Origin: Eleginops maclovinus
Lineage: Eukaryota; Chordata; Actinopteri; Perciformes; Eleginopidae
Length of the DNA stretch: 64,000 nt
Direction: 5' to 3'
NCBI RefSeq assembly: GCF_036324505.1
Contig: NC_086368.1
Span: 19,953,878 to 20,017,877, forward strand
Part shown: positions 13,001 through 45,669 of the stretch, in pieces
Layout: each line of letters opens with the position of its first letter
Numbering within the stretch: position 1 is the stretch's first letter
The notes under the pieces: generated by a model
What the model saw: only the letters and a program-made list of their open reading frames with translations
The model's database searches: none
Told to the model about the DNA's origin: nothing
Position numbers and translations under genes: made by a program

Positions 13001-16000
13001 TGTGCAGCAGCTTTACTATCCTCAGATACTGGTGGATCATTCCCACCATTACCTACAGAGAAGGGAAGGAGTAGAGGAGATCATAAATATTGTGTTGGAT
13101 GCTTTTATTACATAAAATACAAATGTAAAGGAGCAGGAAGTTAGGCATTAGGATGGCAAATACAACAATGAAGCAGCAGTACCTTAGAGAAATTGTAGTC
13201 TGCCAAAACGTCAAACCTGGATGGGATGATTGGAGTCTCGGCTACAGAGCGGAGAATAAAAGCACACCAGAACAAATACATGACATATGGAATCACTGTA
13301 ATATATGTCTGTGCCTGGGCTTGCACAAAGTATATGTGATAACTTTTTTTTTCAACCAACATTCATCTTTTGAAATATAATTTCTCCATATCTGGGATTG
13401 GCATTCACATAAATGTTACTAAACACATTTTGCATAAAACAGATCATTCACAAAGATGTGTGTGTGCTGCTGGAATACTCTTCGTATCAAAACTCTTTAA
13501 TATCTCCCCTGGGGGATATCAGAGAATAAAGAAGAGGAACGCAGAGGCTTGAAAAAAACGTATCCTTTGTTGTCTCACGTTCTCTGACCGGCAGGCTGGT
13601 GTTCGCTTCAGGCCCGTAGCTGAGCAGGATGAGGGGCCGGGTAGGTGTAGTAGGCGGAAGGTTGACCACCTTCATGCTGCCCTCCAGAGGGAGGTCGTGA
13701 CCCAGGTACAGCAGATGTTGCAGCTGAACTGCGATACCAGTCTGAGCCGCCACTTCCTCAAAGAATACAGACACCCTGAGAGGACCGAGGTGAGAGGGAG
13801 CATTATTTTCAAGTATTGTAGTAAACTCATAATCCTGCATTTTTACAAATATGAAGATGACCGTAACTTTTGACCAAAGAGCAATAATTTGAACATCCCA
13901 CATCGCACTACCTCATCTATATCGATCCTTAAAGCCTGACCTGCTTTTGTACTCATTAAACAAAAACACCAAATGAACAGTGAAGCACATTTTTAAAAGG
14001 ACTTGCATAGCTCTGCAGCTACAATCTTTGTGCAGCCTTGAAAATAAAGACCTGTAGCACCAATTACACCACCACCATTATTACCACTTTGAAGTTGGGA
14101 CTAAATATTGAAGAAAATCAGCCGTTTGATACTTTAGTTTTGAATAAATAATATGACATTAGCAAGTTGTGGCATCCTTGTAATCTTTCCCATTTGATTT
14201 GTAGTGAAGTCTTCTACAAGGTAAACAGTCCTGTGAACTGTGGACTGATTCATATGTGTTTGATCAGAATAAGGTGTGTGAAGATACGCCTGTGCAGTCT
14301 TACGTGCTGTAGTGGTGTATGTACACACAATGTGCCATGGCCTGTTGCAGAGAGAAGAGGTGAACTGGCTGCCGCTGCAGGATGTCTGTGGTGGCTTTGA
14401 AGAACTGCTCAAAACCCCAACACCTGTCCTGGTCAGCCTCCACTATACCTGCGAGTACTGGAACCAGCTGTGCCGTCAGACCCCTACACACAGAGAGGGA
14501 GAGAAAGAGGTCAATGAAGACAAAGTAAGCAGAGTGTTCTCATTAAAGAGTGAGATGCATAAGTAAAAGCTCTTGATTTGGTGACATACTGTGAGAGCTG
14601 GCAGCTGTGAGGGAGGTGGTAGCCCCACTCTATTGGCCCGCCATCCATTCTCTGTACTCCAGCTATTGCTCCTGTTGGCTTCTCTGTAGTTATTTTGAAC
14701 CTACAAAACAAAACACACAAGTAATGCTGAAGGGTCATCGATAGATGTTCATGTTCTTTCAGGTATCCCAGGATTCCTGAAGAAACAACAGCAGATCATC
14801 TTTTTTAATAAGCGGCAAACTAAGCGTTTGGAACAAATAAAATGGTTGCTGGGATCTTATTTAGACTATAAAAAAATATCAGTTACTGGTTTCATGGTGG
14901 TGCTCTTCTCAATATGTATCTTGGCTGGTGGAAAAGGAGCATTAGATAAGTTGTTAAAGACCAAACTAAATCACATAATGTCCAAATCATATGTTTTAAA
15001 AAACATGTAATAGAAAACTGGCAATAGAATTAAAAGGTAGAGTAGAGTGTGTGTGGTCTGTGATTTACTTTTGATACATCTAGTGTACTGACTTACATGG
15101 TGGGCTTGTTCCTGCGGGGTCCTCCATATGGTGTGAAGGGAAGACTCCCAGTGGCAGCATGGTAAAATGTCACACCAATACTCCACAGGTCTACGCTCAC
15201 GCCATAGGACTTCTGATGAGGCTTACGCAGCACAGCACGTTCATACATGTCTGGGTGCTACGCAGTAAGAAGAGAAGTACAAGCACGTCAAATGTTGATA
15301 CAAGTTCATCTAGTGTATTATTTAAGTGTCAAGTTAATGCAGTGTTCTGCCTTTACATGTATTCTATCCACAATTTAGTAGCAGGCACAATTGTATCAGT
15401 GCTTTTATGAATGGCTTTACACCCATTTGTCCACTAGAGTGCTACCAAGTCAATACAGTCACTATCACACCTTATTGACACATGATAATGTTCACATTAA
15501 GCTAGGAGGGGATTTAAATGTAATGGTAGAGATCGTAACAAATCAAATACAACACATAGATATTCAGTATTTAGAAGGATGGCCATCATTATATGGAGAA
15601 ATGGGGCTTTTTTTAGCAGTAAAATTAACATGATTTTATTGGAAACGTGATTTCCTATAAGCAAAAAGCGAGACTATAAAAAGAAAAAACCTAACAATTT
15701 TATACTGATTGCATCCTTGAGGAATTGAATTACTAACTATACATATATTATCTTTTCACGATAACAAGCTATTACTACAACAGTAAAAGAGATGCTGTTT
15801 CTGCAACCAGACCTCTGAGAAAAACCGCACTGAATGATCTTTATACATATAGTTATTTATATGTATACAGTTTTTGGATAGATGCAAAAATCTTGACCCA
15901 AACACACACTGGATTTTGTTTTTATCCTGGGCTTTAGGTGTGGTGACTTCCTCAGCAATCGTCCCCTCCACTGAGGCAGTAAAAGACATGTCTGTTAATA

Positions 16001-17512
16001 ACAAACTGAATAACATCTGCCCAACTCTTAAAGGCAAAATTAATGAAATATGAGTGGAACTTATGATATACGAGAACTCTGAACACCACATGGTGAAGAA
16101 AAAATACAAAAACACAACTGCTGCGACATCAAGGGGTTTAGGAAAATGTCATGTCTTGTGGGCTGTTCAGGGTGTATGAAAAACATGTAAAAGAACTTCA
16201 AAAAAATGTGGTTTTCTTGATCTGAGACTGAAATAGGCCAACATTTCTGTCAAACGATTTTCCCACATTCTGAAAGACCTTTTAACCTATCACTTATATC
16301 GTCAATGTAATTAATTGTTACTATATTCTGTACATTTTCTATTTGAGTGAATTTAAAAATATTTATTTTGAGCATTGTGCAGCATAGACGGAGGCATGAG
16401 CTCATCCATTTTCTCAAAGTTAGGCTTAATATGACCACATAGCACTGAACATAGGATAACTAAGTTTATTATGTGATTGTAATCTTACCAGATATTCTTC
16501 AGTCCCATAAATAGACACAAACTTCTCATCATCTTCCAGCTCTCTTGCTGCTCCAAAGTCTGTCAGCTTGTAAATCGACTTGCCGTCCTCCCCAACCTGC
16601 CGCATGATGTTGCCTGGCTTAATGTCCCGGTGTACCACCCCCTTTTCCCGCAGGTGGTTCATCCCCTGCACTGAAGAAAGGAAAGGGAGGAACACTTCAG
16701 TTTAAATGTATGAAATTATTTAGAATCAGAGAGATATATACCCACCTACACACTGCAAAACTGTGAGGAACTCTGTTTCAGGCAGGCCAAAGGCGTTTTC
16801 TGACTCCTCAAGCAGGCTGAGCAGACTTCCTCCAGAACAATACTCCATCACCAGCACCTTCTGTTTCGAGGGCAGCTGGAGAAAGAGATAGTGAGGGAAA
16901 GACAGACAAAGAGACACAGAGAGAAGACAGCTGAATTTCCTTTTACATTGTAAATATAAGGAAAACTTAATTCACCAGGGGTACGAAATGCCTTCCTTAT
17001 CCCATGTTCTAATTTCATTTGCAACAAAACTGCAGCCCTGGATCTGTTTTCCTCCACACAGTAGCCTTACCTCTTCCACAGCGAACAGCCTGACAATATT
17101 GCTGTGGTTAAGCTTCCTCAGCATCTCAAACTCTCTCATCTGGACCTCATGGGGACGGTTGTAGCTCACCATGTTAAACACCTTGACTGCCACCAGCTCA
17201 CCAGATTTCTGCACACAGACACACACAATCCTGTTACTTCAGTTAGGCACGTCACGACACCATAACAGACCGGCAAAGACATCAGCACTGCAACCACAAC
17301 CTTTACTTATCGCACATCCTGCTGCTGTTTTAGGCCGATAAGTAGGCTGAAACAACTTGACGGTGTACCTTAGGATTAAAAAATTAAAAAACATTCACAG
17401 TGACTGTGGCTACCTTGTTGCGTGCCTTGAAAACACTGGCAGTAGCTCCTTGGCCAAGGACGTCCTGTAAAGACCACAGGTAGTTTGTGGTACTGGCCGT
17501 CATCCCCGACAT
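9947..17512 (-). CDS. ikbke: ikbke, IKK-epsilon kinase (complete, 20 coding exons)
   Basis: IKK-epsilon is a cytosolic Ser/Thr kinase of the TBK1 family. It phosphorylates IRF3/IRF7 and NF-kB components downstream of RIG-I/MAVS and TLR3/TRIF to induce type I interferon. Twenty exons splice in frame to 718 residues (human IKBKE: 716). Coding exons: 17414-17512, 17071-17208, 16746-16875, 16489-16670, 15097-15257, 14590-14700, 14304-14483, 13579-13775, 13183-13241, 12961-13052, 12733-12834, 12377-12434, 11982-12094, 11617-11693, 11496-11535, 11307-11408, 10469-10565, 10253-10344, 10102-10173, 9947-10001. The kinase domain spans about residues 13-310: glycine loop [12 protein letters not shown] lysine 42, HRDIKPGN Asp138, DFG Asp160, activation-loop Ser175 (human Ser172). 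Next come a ubiquitin-like domain (about 310-390), a helical dimerisation scaffold (about 405-660) and a C-terminal adaptor-binding helix with NNSIIE. It is nearer IKBKE than TBK1 in sequence (for example [20 protein letters not shown]), and it lies between srgap2 and rassf5 as in human. No frameshift or lost catalytic residue was seen. Confidence 0.97.
10102..10173 (-). CDS. ikbke: ikbke coding exon 19 (adaptor-binding helix)
   Basis: Reads [20 protein letters not shown] then IIE, matching human MQELCEGMKLLASDLLDNNRIIE. In this family this helix binds TANK/NAP1/SINTBAD adaptors. Acceptor TTCTAG|CATG, donor AGAG|GTGAGT. Confidence 0.93.
10253..10344 (-). CDS. ikbke: ikbke coding exon 18
   Basis: Reads [20 protein letters not shown] to KNQMVN. 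The donor AATAG|GTGTGT keeps the frame into the next exon as [10 protein letters not shown]. Confidence 0.82.
10469..10565 (-). CDS. ikbke: ikbke coding exon 17
   Basis: Helical [20 protein letters not shown] to EMSEQRQNK. Acceptor TGCAG|TGTG, donor AAG|GTCAGC. Confidence 0.87.
11307..11408 (-). CDS. ikbke: ikbke coding exon 16
   Basis: Reads [20 protein letters not shown] then RYKELLAST, matching human LAKRLLQVFQEECVQKYQ. Acceptor CCCAG|ACTG, donor AGCAG|GTCAGA. Confidence 0.93.
11496..11535 (-). CDS. ikbke: ikbke coding exon 15 (40 nt)
   Basis: Small exon [13 protein letters not shown], matching human LGYNEEQIHKLDK, a hallmark of the TBK1/IKBKE scaffold. Acceptor CCACAG|AG, donor GAA|GTAAGT. 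Confidence 0.94.
11617..11693 (-). CDS. ikbke: ikbke coding exon 14
   Basis: Reads [20 protein letters not shown] to DRMTG, matching human CCLDKMNFIYKQFKKSRM. Acceptor CACAG|CTG, donor GGCA|GTATGT. Confidence 0.9.
11982..12094 (-). CDS. ikbke: ikbke coding exon 13
   Basis: Coiled-coil-like [20 protein letters not shown] to [10 protein letters not shown]. Acceptor CCAG|GTCC, donor AAGAG|GTACTC, phase 2. Confidence 0.88.
12377..12434 (-). CDS. ikbke: ikbke coding exon 12
   Basis: Short exon [19 protein letters not shown]. Of the two overlapping acceptors only CTAAG|AGGCC keeps the frame; the other gives an immediate stop. Donor CTG|GTAAGT. Confidence 0.82.
12733..12834 (-). CDS. ikbke: ikbke coding exon 11
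   Basis: Helical segment [20 protein letters not shown] to NVEHRTRTL. Acceptor CTCAG|GATG, donor CACT|GTGAGT. Frame and position fit the scaffold domain; sequence conservation with mammals is low here. Confidence 0.88.
12961..13052 (-). CDS. ikbke: ikbke coding exon 10 (scaffold helix)
   Basis: Reads [20 protein letters not shown] to GYYSYM, the first helix of the dimerisation scaffold (human VLGAGYQALRLARALLDGQE). Acceptor TGTAG|GTA, donor ACAT|GTGAGA. Confidence 0.9.
13183..13241 (-). CDS. ikbke: ikbke coding exon 9
   Basis: Short exon [20 protein letters not shown], matching human PKFVPKVDLQADYNTAK. Acceptor TGTAG|CCG, donor AAG|GTACTG. Confidence 0.9.
13579..13775 (-). CDS. ikbke: ikbke coding exon 8 (ubiquitin-like domain)
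   Basis: Reads [19 protein letters not shown] to [12 protein letters not shown], the ubiquitin-like domain that follows the kinase in IKK-related kinases. Acceptor TCTCAG|GGTG, donor GAAC|GTGAGA, phase 1. Confidence 0.92.
14304..14483 (-). CDS. ikbke: ikbke coding exon 7 (end of kinase domain)
   Basis: Encodes [34 protein letters not shown] and [20 protein letters not shown]. This is the end of the kinase domain and the start of the ubiquitin-like domain. Acceptor GTGTAG|GGG, donor GCAC|GTAAGA. Confidence 0.95.
14590..14700 (-). CDS. ikbke: ikbke coding exon 6
   Basis: C-lobe segment [16 protein letters not shown] to HSCQLSQ, matching human ITTEKPAGAIAGAQ. Acceptor TTGTAG|GTTC, donor CACA|GTATGT. 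Confidence 0.95.
15097..15257 (-). CDS. ikbke: ikbke coding exon 5 (APE-equivalent, alpha-F)
   Basis: Begins [16 protein letters not shown] and continues [19 protein letters not shown] to GPRRNKPTM, the kinase C-lobe. Acceptor CGTAG|CAC, donor CCAT|GTAAGT, phase 2. Confidence 0.95.
15258..16488 (-). other. ikbke: ikbke intron 4 (longest intron inside the CDS)
   Basis: AT-rich, 1,231 bases, between the activation-loop exon and exon 5. No exon, repeat family or RNA gene was recognised. Short open frames on either strand have no recognisable product. Confidence 0.85.
16489..16670 (-). CDS. ikbke: ikbke coding exon 4 (catalytic and activation loops)
   Basis: Holds [10 protein letters not shown], the DFG motif in [17 protein letters not shown], and activation-loop SIYGTEEYL with the regulatory serine. 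Acceptor TTCAG|TGCAG, donor CTG|GTAAGA, phase 0 at the end. This is the most conserved exon of the gene. Confidence 0.96.
16746..16875 (-). CDS. ikbke: ikbke coding exon 3 (hinge)
   Basis: Kinase hinge region, [15 protein letters not shown] to EFLTVLQCV. The donor is TGTAG|GTGGGT rather than the overlapping TGT|GTAGGT; only this choice joins the next exon as CVVQGMNHL, matching human CVVAGMNHL. Confidence 0.92.
17071..17208 (-). CDS. ikbke: ikbke coding exon 2 (catalytic lysine)
   Basis: Forty-six residues from [12 protein letters not shown] to [10 protein letters not shown]. It contains the VAVK catalytic lysine (residue 42) and the alpha-C helix glutamate region. Acceptor TGCAG|AAA, donor GAG|GTAAGG, phase 0. 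Confidence 0.95.
17414..17512 (-). CDS. ikbke: ikbke coding exon 1 (start, glycine-rich loop)
   Basis: ATG at 17512 lies one base inside the exon, after the acceptor CTCCCAG|C. It encodes 33 residues beginning [13 protein letters not shown] and ending FKARNK, with the ATP-binding loop [10 protein letters not shown] second Met at residue 4 aligns better with the human start. Donor AAG|GTAGCC, phase 0. Confidence 0.93.
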
Positions 17513-17760
17513 GCTGGGAGTATAAGACAGAGACAGTGTTGTTTAAAATATTAACAGAGACAAGAACTAATTGTCTTTGCATTCTTAGGGTGATAAAACC
17601 CTTAAAAATGTATTATTGTTAAATCCAGAACAAAGTATCCACATACTATCTGTTAATAAGCTTAGTGGGTAAGCATAACAATACATTTTCAAATAAATCA
17701 CAAGTCTAAGTTATCACAGACACACTAACTTCCTCACCTTAAAGATATATTAACAGGCAT

Positions 17761-18560
17761 CCAGTGGTGGAGGAAGTATTCAGGTAACACCTAACTTTAA
17801 AAATACTCTGCTATCTAAAAGTCAAGCATTTAAAATACAACTTAACAGAGAAAAGCCTCATTGTATTTCTATTAGAGATGTTAACAGTTAACCAAGGGTT
17901 GAGCAAGTATTCAGGTATTACCAAACTTTACAAATACTTTGCCATGTGAAAGTCACGCATTTACAATCAAGCATGAATTAGCATTAGAATAAACCAAAAG
18001 TTACGTCACATAATCTTAATCCATAGTAATACATCATATTACAATTTGACTGTATCTACAAAGTATCAAGTAACTAATAAATATGACGTTTATTCATTTA
18101 AGGAAAAGTAGCTATACTACTACAGTATAAAATACTCAGTGACAAGAAAAAATCCTGCATTCAGAATCGTACTTAGGTAAAGGTATAAAAGTGTTAGCAA
18201 CAAATACTTCAAGTAATAATAGTACAAGTAATCATTTCCTGGCCATTTTTAAGCACCAGATTTATTTGAATTATTTTTGATCTATTTATTGTTGCATAAC
18301 TTTGTTCATCACTTCAATGTTGCACTTGGTAAAAATGAGAGGTTATTTTAATGACTTCATACACTTCTTAACCTATACAAATATATTATAATATGTGTCG
18401 ATTAAAAAGTAACTAGTAACTAAATGTGTTTAAGAGTAAAAGGTACATTTTTCTACACTATGTAATAGTGTAAAAGTATAAAGTAGCATAAAAGGAAAGT
18501 AAGGAGTACCTCAATTGTATACCTATGTCCACTACTTAAGTATATTTACTTAGTTACATT
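17761..18560. mobile_element. Teleost interspersed repeat (non-autonomous, decayed)
   Basis: The plus strand opens ccagtggtggaggaagtatt and carries recurrent units of the types 'aatactctg', 'aaaagtc..gcattta', 'gtacaagtaa', 'aagtaactagtaactaa', 'agtataaagtagcataaaa' and a terminal 'cttaagtatatttacttagt'. I recognise this word pattern from a repeat found in very many copies in spiny-rayed fish genomes. It probably descends from a non-autonomous DNA transposon. Partial internal duplication is visible: 'caagtattcaggtattacc' echoes the start. It lies inside the presumed first intron of ikbke. Family name and exact ends need a repeat-library search. Confidence 0.6.
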
Positions 18561-18905
18561 ACAACTGTAATGTTAGTGATAAGTATATTTACTTCTGCAA
18601 TGTAGTGTGTAAGTTTGGAAGGGCTTAACGCGGAAATACTTAGTTCAAATTCCTCAGTTGTAGAGTAGGCTACTTGAATACTATACATTTTACAGCTGCA
18701 GGTAACTTCAGTTAGCTAGTTACAGTATGCTCTGATTACTTTTGTTAGTTAACAGAAAGCCAGCTCACGTTAGTTGTCTGTGTATTTAACAACAATTCAG
18801 TAATAACTCATTCTTTTGGAAATACATACGCTGGTAATAATTGAGCTGTTCAGACAACTATTGTGCAAGTTCACTTAAAACATGTTAGCAGCATTGTTAG
18901 CTTAC

Positions 18906-19240
18906 CTAAACAGCTGCCGCAGTTGCCTGTGCAGTAACCTGATCTCGGTAAATCTGAGTCGCCAATTTCATCTACCAGCATAAACCTTTCCGTGGAATGT
19001 GGCGTCAAAATAAACGCGAGTCTTGTAAAAATCCGATCAAACTGGTCGGTCGTACGTACGGTAAATCCAATTTGCTTGACAAACAAAACACGCCTACATA
19101 TGTAACTTTTTCCGTAATGTGACATCCTGCTGACTGAGCAGGTACGGTTTAGAGGACCTGCAGCTGAAGAGTTTCCTGTTATTTCCTTCTTACGTTGATC
19201 TAAAGGGTTCATCAGATCCCTCAAAGTCTGGCAGCAGTTG
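18906..19240 (-). other. ikbke: Probable ikbke 5' UTR exon
   Basis: The coding exon 1 acceptor leaves only one base before the ATG, so a separate upstream non-coding exon is required. A good donor, TTTAG|GTAAGC, ends a segment at 18906. The upstream limit (about 19240) is a guess. Minus-strand ATGs inside it would create an upstream open frame that terminates just past the main ATG if included in the transcript. Confidence 0.4.
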
Positions 19241-19330
19241 TGAATGATTTAGGAAGTGCGGACTTCACACCGGATACCTCTATTCATAATGGTGGCGGAA
19301 ATAAAGTGCAGAGTTGAAAGTTTCGTCCTC
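19241..19330 (-). promoter_or_regulatory. ikbke: Probable ikbke promoter motifs
   Basis: Upstream of the presumed first exon lie an ETS-type site (plus strand AGGAAGTGCG, 19251-19260), a YY1-like ATGGTGGCGG (about 19289-19298) and an IRF-half-site palindrome GAAAGTTTC (19316-19324). IRF sites would fit an interferon-pathway gene, but a full ISRE (two GAAA with two-base spacing) is not present. Confidence 0.28.
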
Positions 19331-20178
19331 AGTCTGATCTTCCTTGACAGTCAATGAGAGATTATAATGAGCAAAATGTTTAAAAATGTCTTTCTTTGGG
19401 ACATTATTTATAAGGCGTAAAGTATAATTGTTTTCTCAACCTGAGACAATGTTTTTGCCCGAGAAAAGAGAGGTAAGACAGGGCAGCTATAAGATACATG
19501 TTGTACACTTCCATGTTACAGGGAAACGTTGGACTTTCCACCGTACTATATTTATACTTATCTGACAGACAGACAGCACATTTTGTTGAGCCTGTGATGA
19601 CTATTTGGAGTTCATCCCCTTTGTGCACTCAGTTTTATCAATCTGCAAATGTGATTTAATAGGTAAAGTTACCATGAGTGCTGTCCTCAGTTTGTTTGTG
19701 TGTCACTTCTTTCCTGAGAGGCTTTGCATGTAGATGTTCTGTTAGAGGGGAGCTCCACCAAGTTCAGCTTACTGAACATGAAGGCGTACTACAAGTATGT
19801 CTTCCAAAAGTATGAAATAAAAAACCCATATGATGTCATTAGGGCTATCATTTATTGACCCTTGTTTCGTTTTTGTTTTAAAGATGGCTCATAACAATAT
19901 TCCAAATGTATGTAAAGGCAATGCTAGACGATTTGAGTACCCCTTCTACCTCTGCTTTGTTTGAAGTTGCACAGCTTTTATTTCCATTTTTTCCAATAGG
20001 AATCCTTCAGTTTGTGCTTCATTTGTTTTTTCTTGCTGTACATTCTTCATCTCTATCATCATGCTTTATAATTACTGCACCAAATTGGGACAGGCAGATT
20101 GTATTGTATATCAGTATATCTATGACTAGTTGTATTAATGTTTTTAATGGAAGATTTTCTGAAATCAAATGTTTCATC
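19331..20178. other. Intergenic, ikbke 5' side to srgap2 3' side
   Basis: AT-rich DNA with no recognisable gene. A plus-strand open frame at 19906-20277 has no similarity that I recognise and looks like chance. Confidence 0.5.
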
Positions 20179-20184
20179 TTTATT
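20179..20184 (-). terminator. srgap2: Candidate srgap2 poly(A) signal (distal)
   Basis: Minus-strand AATAAA, about 2.5 kb after the srgap2 stop; a second AATAAA lies at 20229-20234. Long 3' UTRs are usual for SRGAP2. Which signal is used cannot be decided from sequence. Confidence 0.35.
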
Positions 20185-22663
20185 TGTAACAGACATCAAA
20201 GATTCAAAACTCTTTATAGCAAGCAATGTTTATTAAAAAACAGATCTAATACAAGAACTACACATAGAATTATATAAGGCCTATTTGATTAAACTACTAT
20301 TGCTATTACTGTACAATATTGTACCAAAAAAGAGTGTACCTCTGTAATGTACAACATTGTATATACAAAGTACATCTGAACACAGGATTCTCCAGTAATA
20401 CAGAGACAACTATAAATAGATTTGACATTACAGTCATTTTTTTAGTTCTGCTGTTTTCAAATGGACACAAAAATGCATATTTAACAATATTCAATTCTGA
20501 CAAATCATCCCCACACAGTTAGTCCACACGCAAGCCAAGTTGTTCAAGTGCACCATGATTGATTTTAAGATCGAAGAGGGTCCCAGCTCCCCATAACGGA
20601 AAGCCGGGACAAAACACAGCAACCAACCACATGCATATATGTATGTGTGAGAGCGTGTGTGCTGATAGGGCAAACACACACTGTCACATTCCCTCCAGTT
20701 GTTCTGATGAGGTAAGAGCAACACAAATACACCAGGTATTACACGAACAGTATACAGAGATACAAAATAAACCTTAACAAGTATAATTCATTACCTGGTA
20801 GAGGGCATACACAAATGCAGTATGTGCTGTATTTCTGGGAGAAGGGGAACAGGCGTGATAGAGGGGAATTTGTGGTAAAATGAGATCAATACTGTTTCAA
20901 GAAAAGGCATTATGTTTAGCCATTTGTCCAAGTCAAGTTTACAAAATGATCATCATCATCAGATGTAATTTGGCAAAAGGTACATTTTAGCAGATAATAT
21001 ATTTATATAAAAAACAATTTTTGGATTCTGATCTTCTTTTCCTAATTCTGGCAGCCAAGACAACCTTTTTTTTTTTCCAGTCACATGTACATAATGATTA
21101 TTGTTTTAGGACTAAAGCTGCTGGTACTCCATAATATGGGAGAAGCATTTTTTAGACAGATGCTGTTGGGAGGCATCCATTTGTAATGGGTGAGGCAAGG
21201 GGTGGGAGGTGAGGTGCATACATACTAATACACATCCACGCATGCTCACATAGGCACACACCCAGACAGATACACAGTTCAACATTTTTTTTTCATTACA
21301 GATTCTGAGCATTAATTAACAACTGGAAACAAAAAAGTCATAACAAAAACAAAACATTTTCTGCTTAAGAGCCAATTGGATGAGGTGGTTGGTTGTGCTT
21401 CTATGTAAAAACACACTCAAGAGGATCCTCAGCTCCATGCTTCCAGTTATCATCATGATTAATTAAAACATACATACACACCATTATAATAATATAACCC
21501 TTTTTACTGTTAAGTATATAGTTAAAGGAGCAAGCTGTGATTTTGTTTGAAGTCATCCCGTGGCTGGTACTGCTGATATATAAGCTGCCAGCTCGCCATA
21601 GTGGCTGCTCTCTATGGCCCCAGCATGCAAGGTAAACCTGAAAGGCGTTTTTAGCTGCCACAAAACACCAACACACACACATTTGGAGGGAATGTGTGTG
21701 TATGTGTACAGTCCAACATTATCTATAAAAATGCTGTGTTTCAGTGGTCCCCTACACACATCATAGAGCTGCAGGAGAGAAGCAGCGTAATGCCTCAAAC
21801 TACCAGCTTTTATCATCTGTATTGCTATATGTGTATTTAGAATTACTAGTGGCCATGTCAGGCTTTGGAGAACACGGCTCCTGTTGTGACAAGTACTGAA
21901 CAGTAATTTTAAAAAAAAGAGAAAATCACCAACATATCAAACACTTGAGGAAGAGATAAAATAAACCCCTGGATCACACGACTTACACTGATATTTGGCC
22001 CAGTTTTCTTTCCTTTCATCATCTCAAAAGACCACCTTCATCTCCAGTCTTCCACTTCTGAAGCAGCAGGTCAGTGTGTTTGATTTCTACACAGAGCGAG
22101 AGCTTAGCATTTCACAGTCTATTCTCGGGAATCAAACGCTCCCTTCCAGTCCGCTAGTCATGGGTCAATAAAAAGAAAAGAAAAAATGTCTTTACAAAAA
22201 TCTAACAGTGCTTTTTGTTCCTCACTTAGATCTGTATGTAAAGGCAAGTTACACTCCTGCACGCCCACTCAAACACAATTCTCAAACATCACAAACTAGT
22301 GTATGTAATCTGTAGGTGTCCGTCCTGAGTCCTGTTCCCTTGTGAATAATGTTTTAAATCCAGTGATGCCTGGGATCTCTGCGATGGCAAAAGAAGTGTC
22401 TTTTTTTTCTCGTATTAACACCCTCTGATAGTTGACCTGCAGTAAGCAGAGCTGCCAGGAAACGGTTGAAAAAATTCTTGACACTCAAAGGGAACAAGGC
22501 GTTTTAGAAACTCCCCTGGACACCAGGAAGTGAATGCTACACATGAGTAGTGGGTTAGGTCTTGTGTCAATCAAATGAAGTGCTTTCTGCATCTGCTTGT
22601 AGAAGAACTGTAAGAAATCTAGGAGTTTGTAAGATTCATTATCATGGGTCGGATTGGGATGTC
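20185..22663 (-). other. srgap2: Probable srgap2 3' UTR
   Basis: No coding exon follows the stop at 22664, and the first clear pair of AATAAA signals comes 2.4-2.5 kb downstream. The interval contains T/A-rich stretches and short CA/GT runs but no repeat family that I recognise. The UTR end is inferred from the signals. Confidence 0.4.
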
Positions 22664-44837
<22,174 letters not shown>

Positions 44838-45475
44838 CTGTTGGGGTGATAGAGAGTCAGAGATGAGTTTTAAACGCCCTGGTTAACCTATTTTTTCCAA
44901 CCGCAATCAACACATTCAGGCAGTAAAAAGGATAGCATACACAGACAGTGGTTTTTAAATCAAAGGCCACTTTTCTCAAAAAAATTGAAAACTACATGCA
45001 ATTATCCATACAGCTGGGGATCCAGCTGCTTACATTACTGTTGAAAACACAGTGATATCACTAAGATACGTGCCATAACAATGTGTAAGATAGAATTTAA
45101 AGTCTTAAAAGCTGATGTGGATGAAGCCCAGCTCCACTGTAACACCTGGCAGAGTCCTGACACATCAGCCTGCAGTCTTGGCTGAAATCCACTCCCTGCT
45201 TAAAGGACAGACTGCTGTGCATGTGTGTACATCATCATTTACACACATGTGTGTGTGCTTGTGATATCCTCTTCCACACAGAGATCTCCAGAGGCATATA
45301 TCCCAGCTTATCGCATTTTATTTTCCTCCCTCCATCATGATGCTCTTTCAGTCCGGCCTCAAATTAATTGAGTGCAGTCACACACTTATTAAGTATATTC
45401 AATCACTGGCTGCAAAAAACTCCTTTGGTGAGTTCTGCCCACTGCAGTTATAGACTGGGACACGAAGCAACATGT

Positions 45476-45669
<194 letters not shown>

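Noticed and set aside
9947..17512. Kinase considered as TBK1
   Set aside because: Several segments ([45 protein letters not shown]) fit IKBKE better, the length is 718, and the srgap2/rassf5 neighbours are those of IKBKE, not of TBK1.
19906..20277. Plus-strand open frame of 123 codons between ikbke and srgap2
   Set aside because: Phe/Leu/Ser-rich translation of AT-rich DNA, with no similarity that I recognise and no promoter; it overlaps the probable srgap2 3' end.
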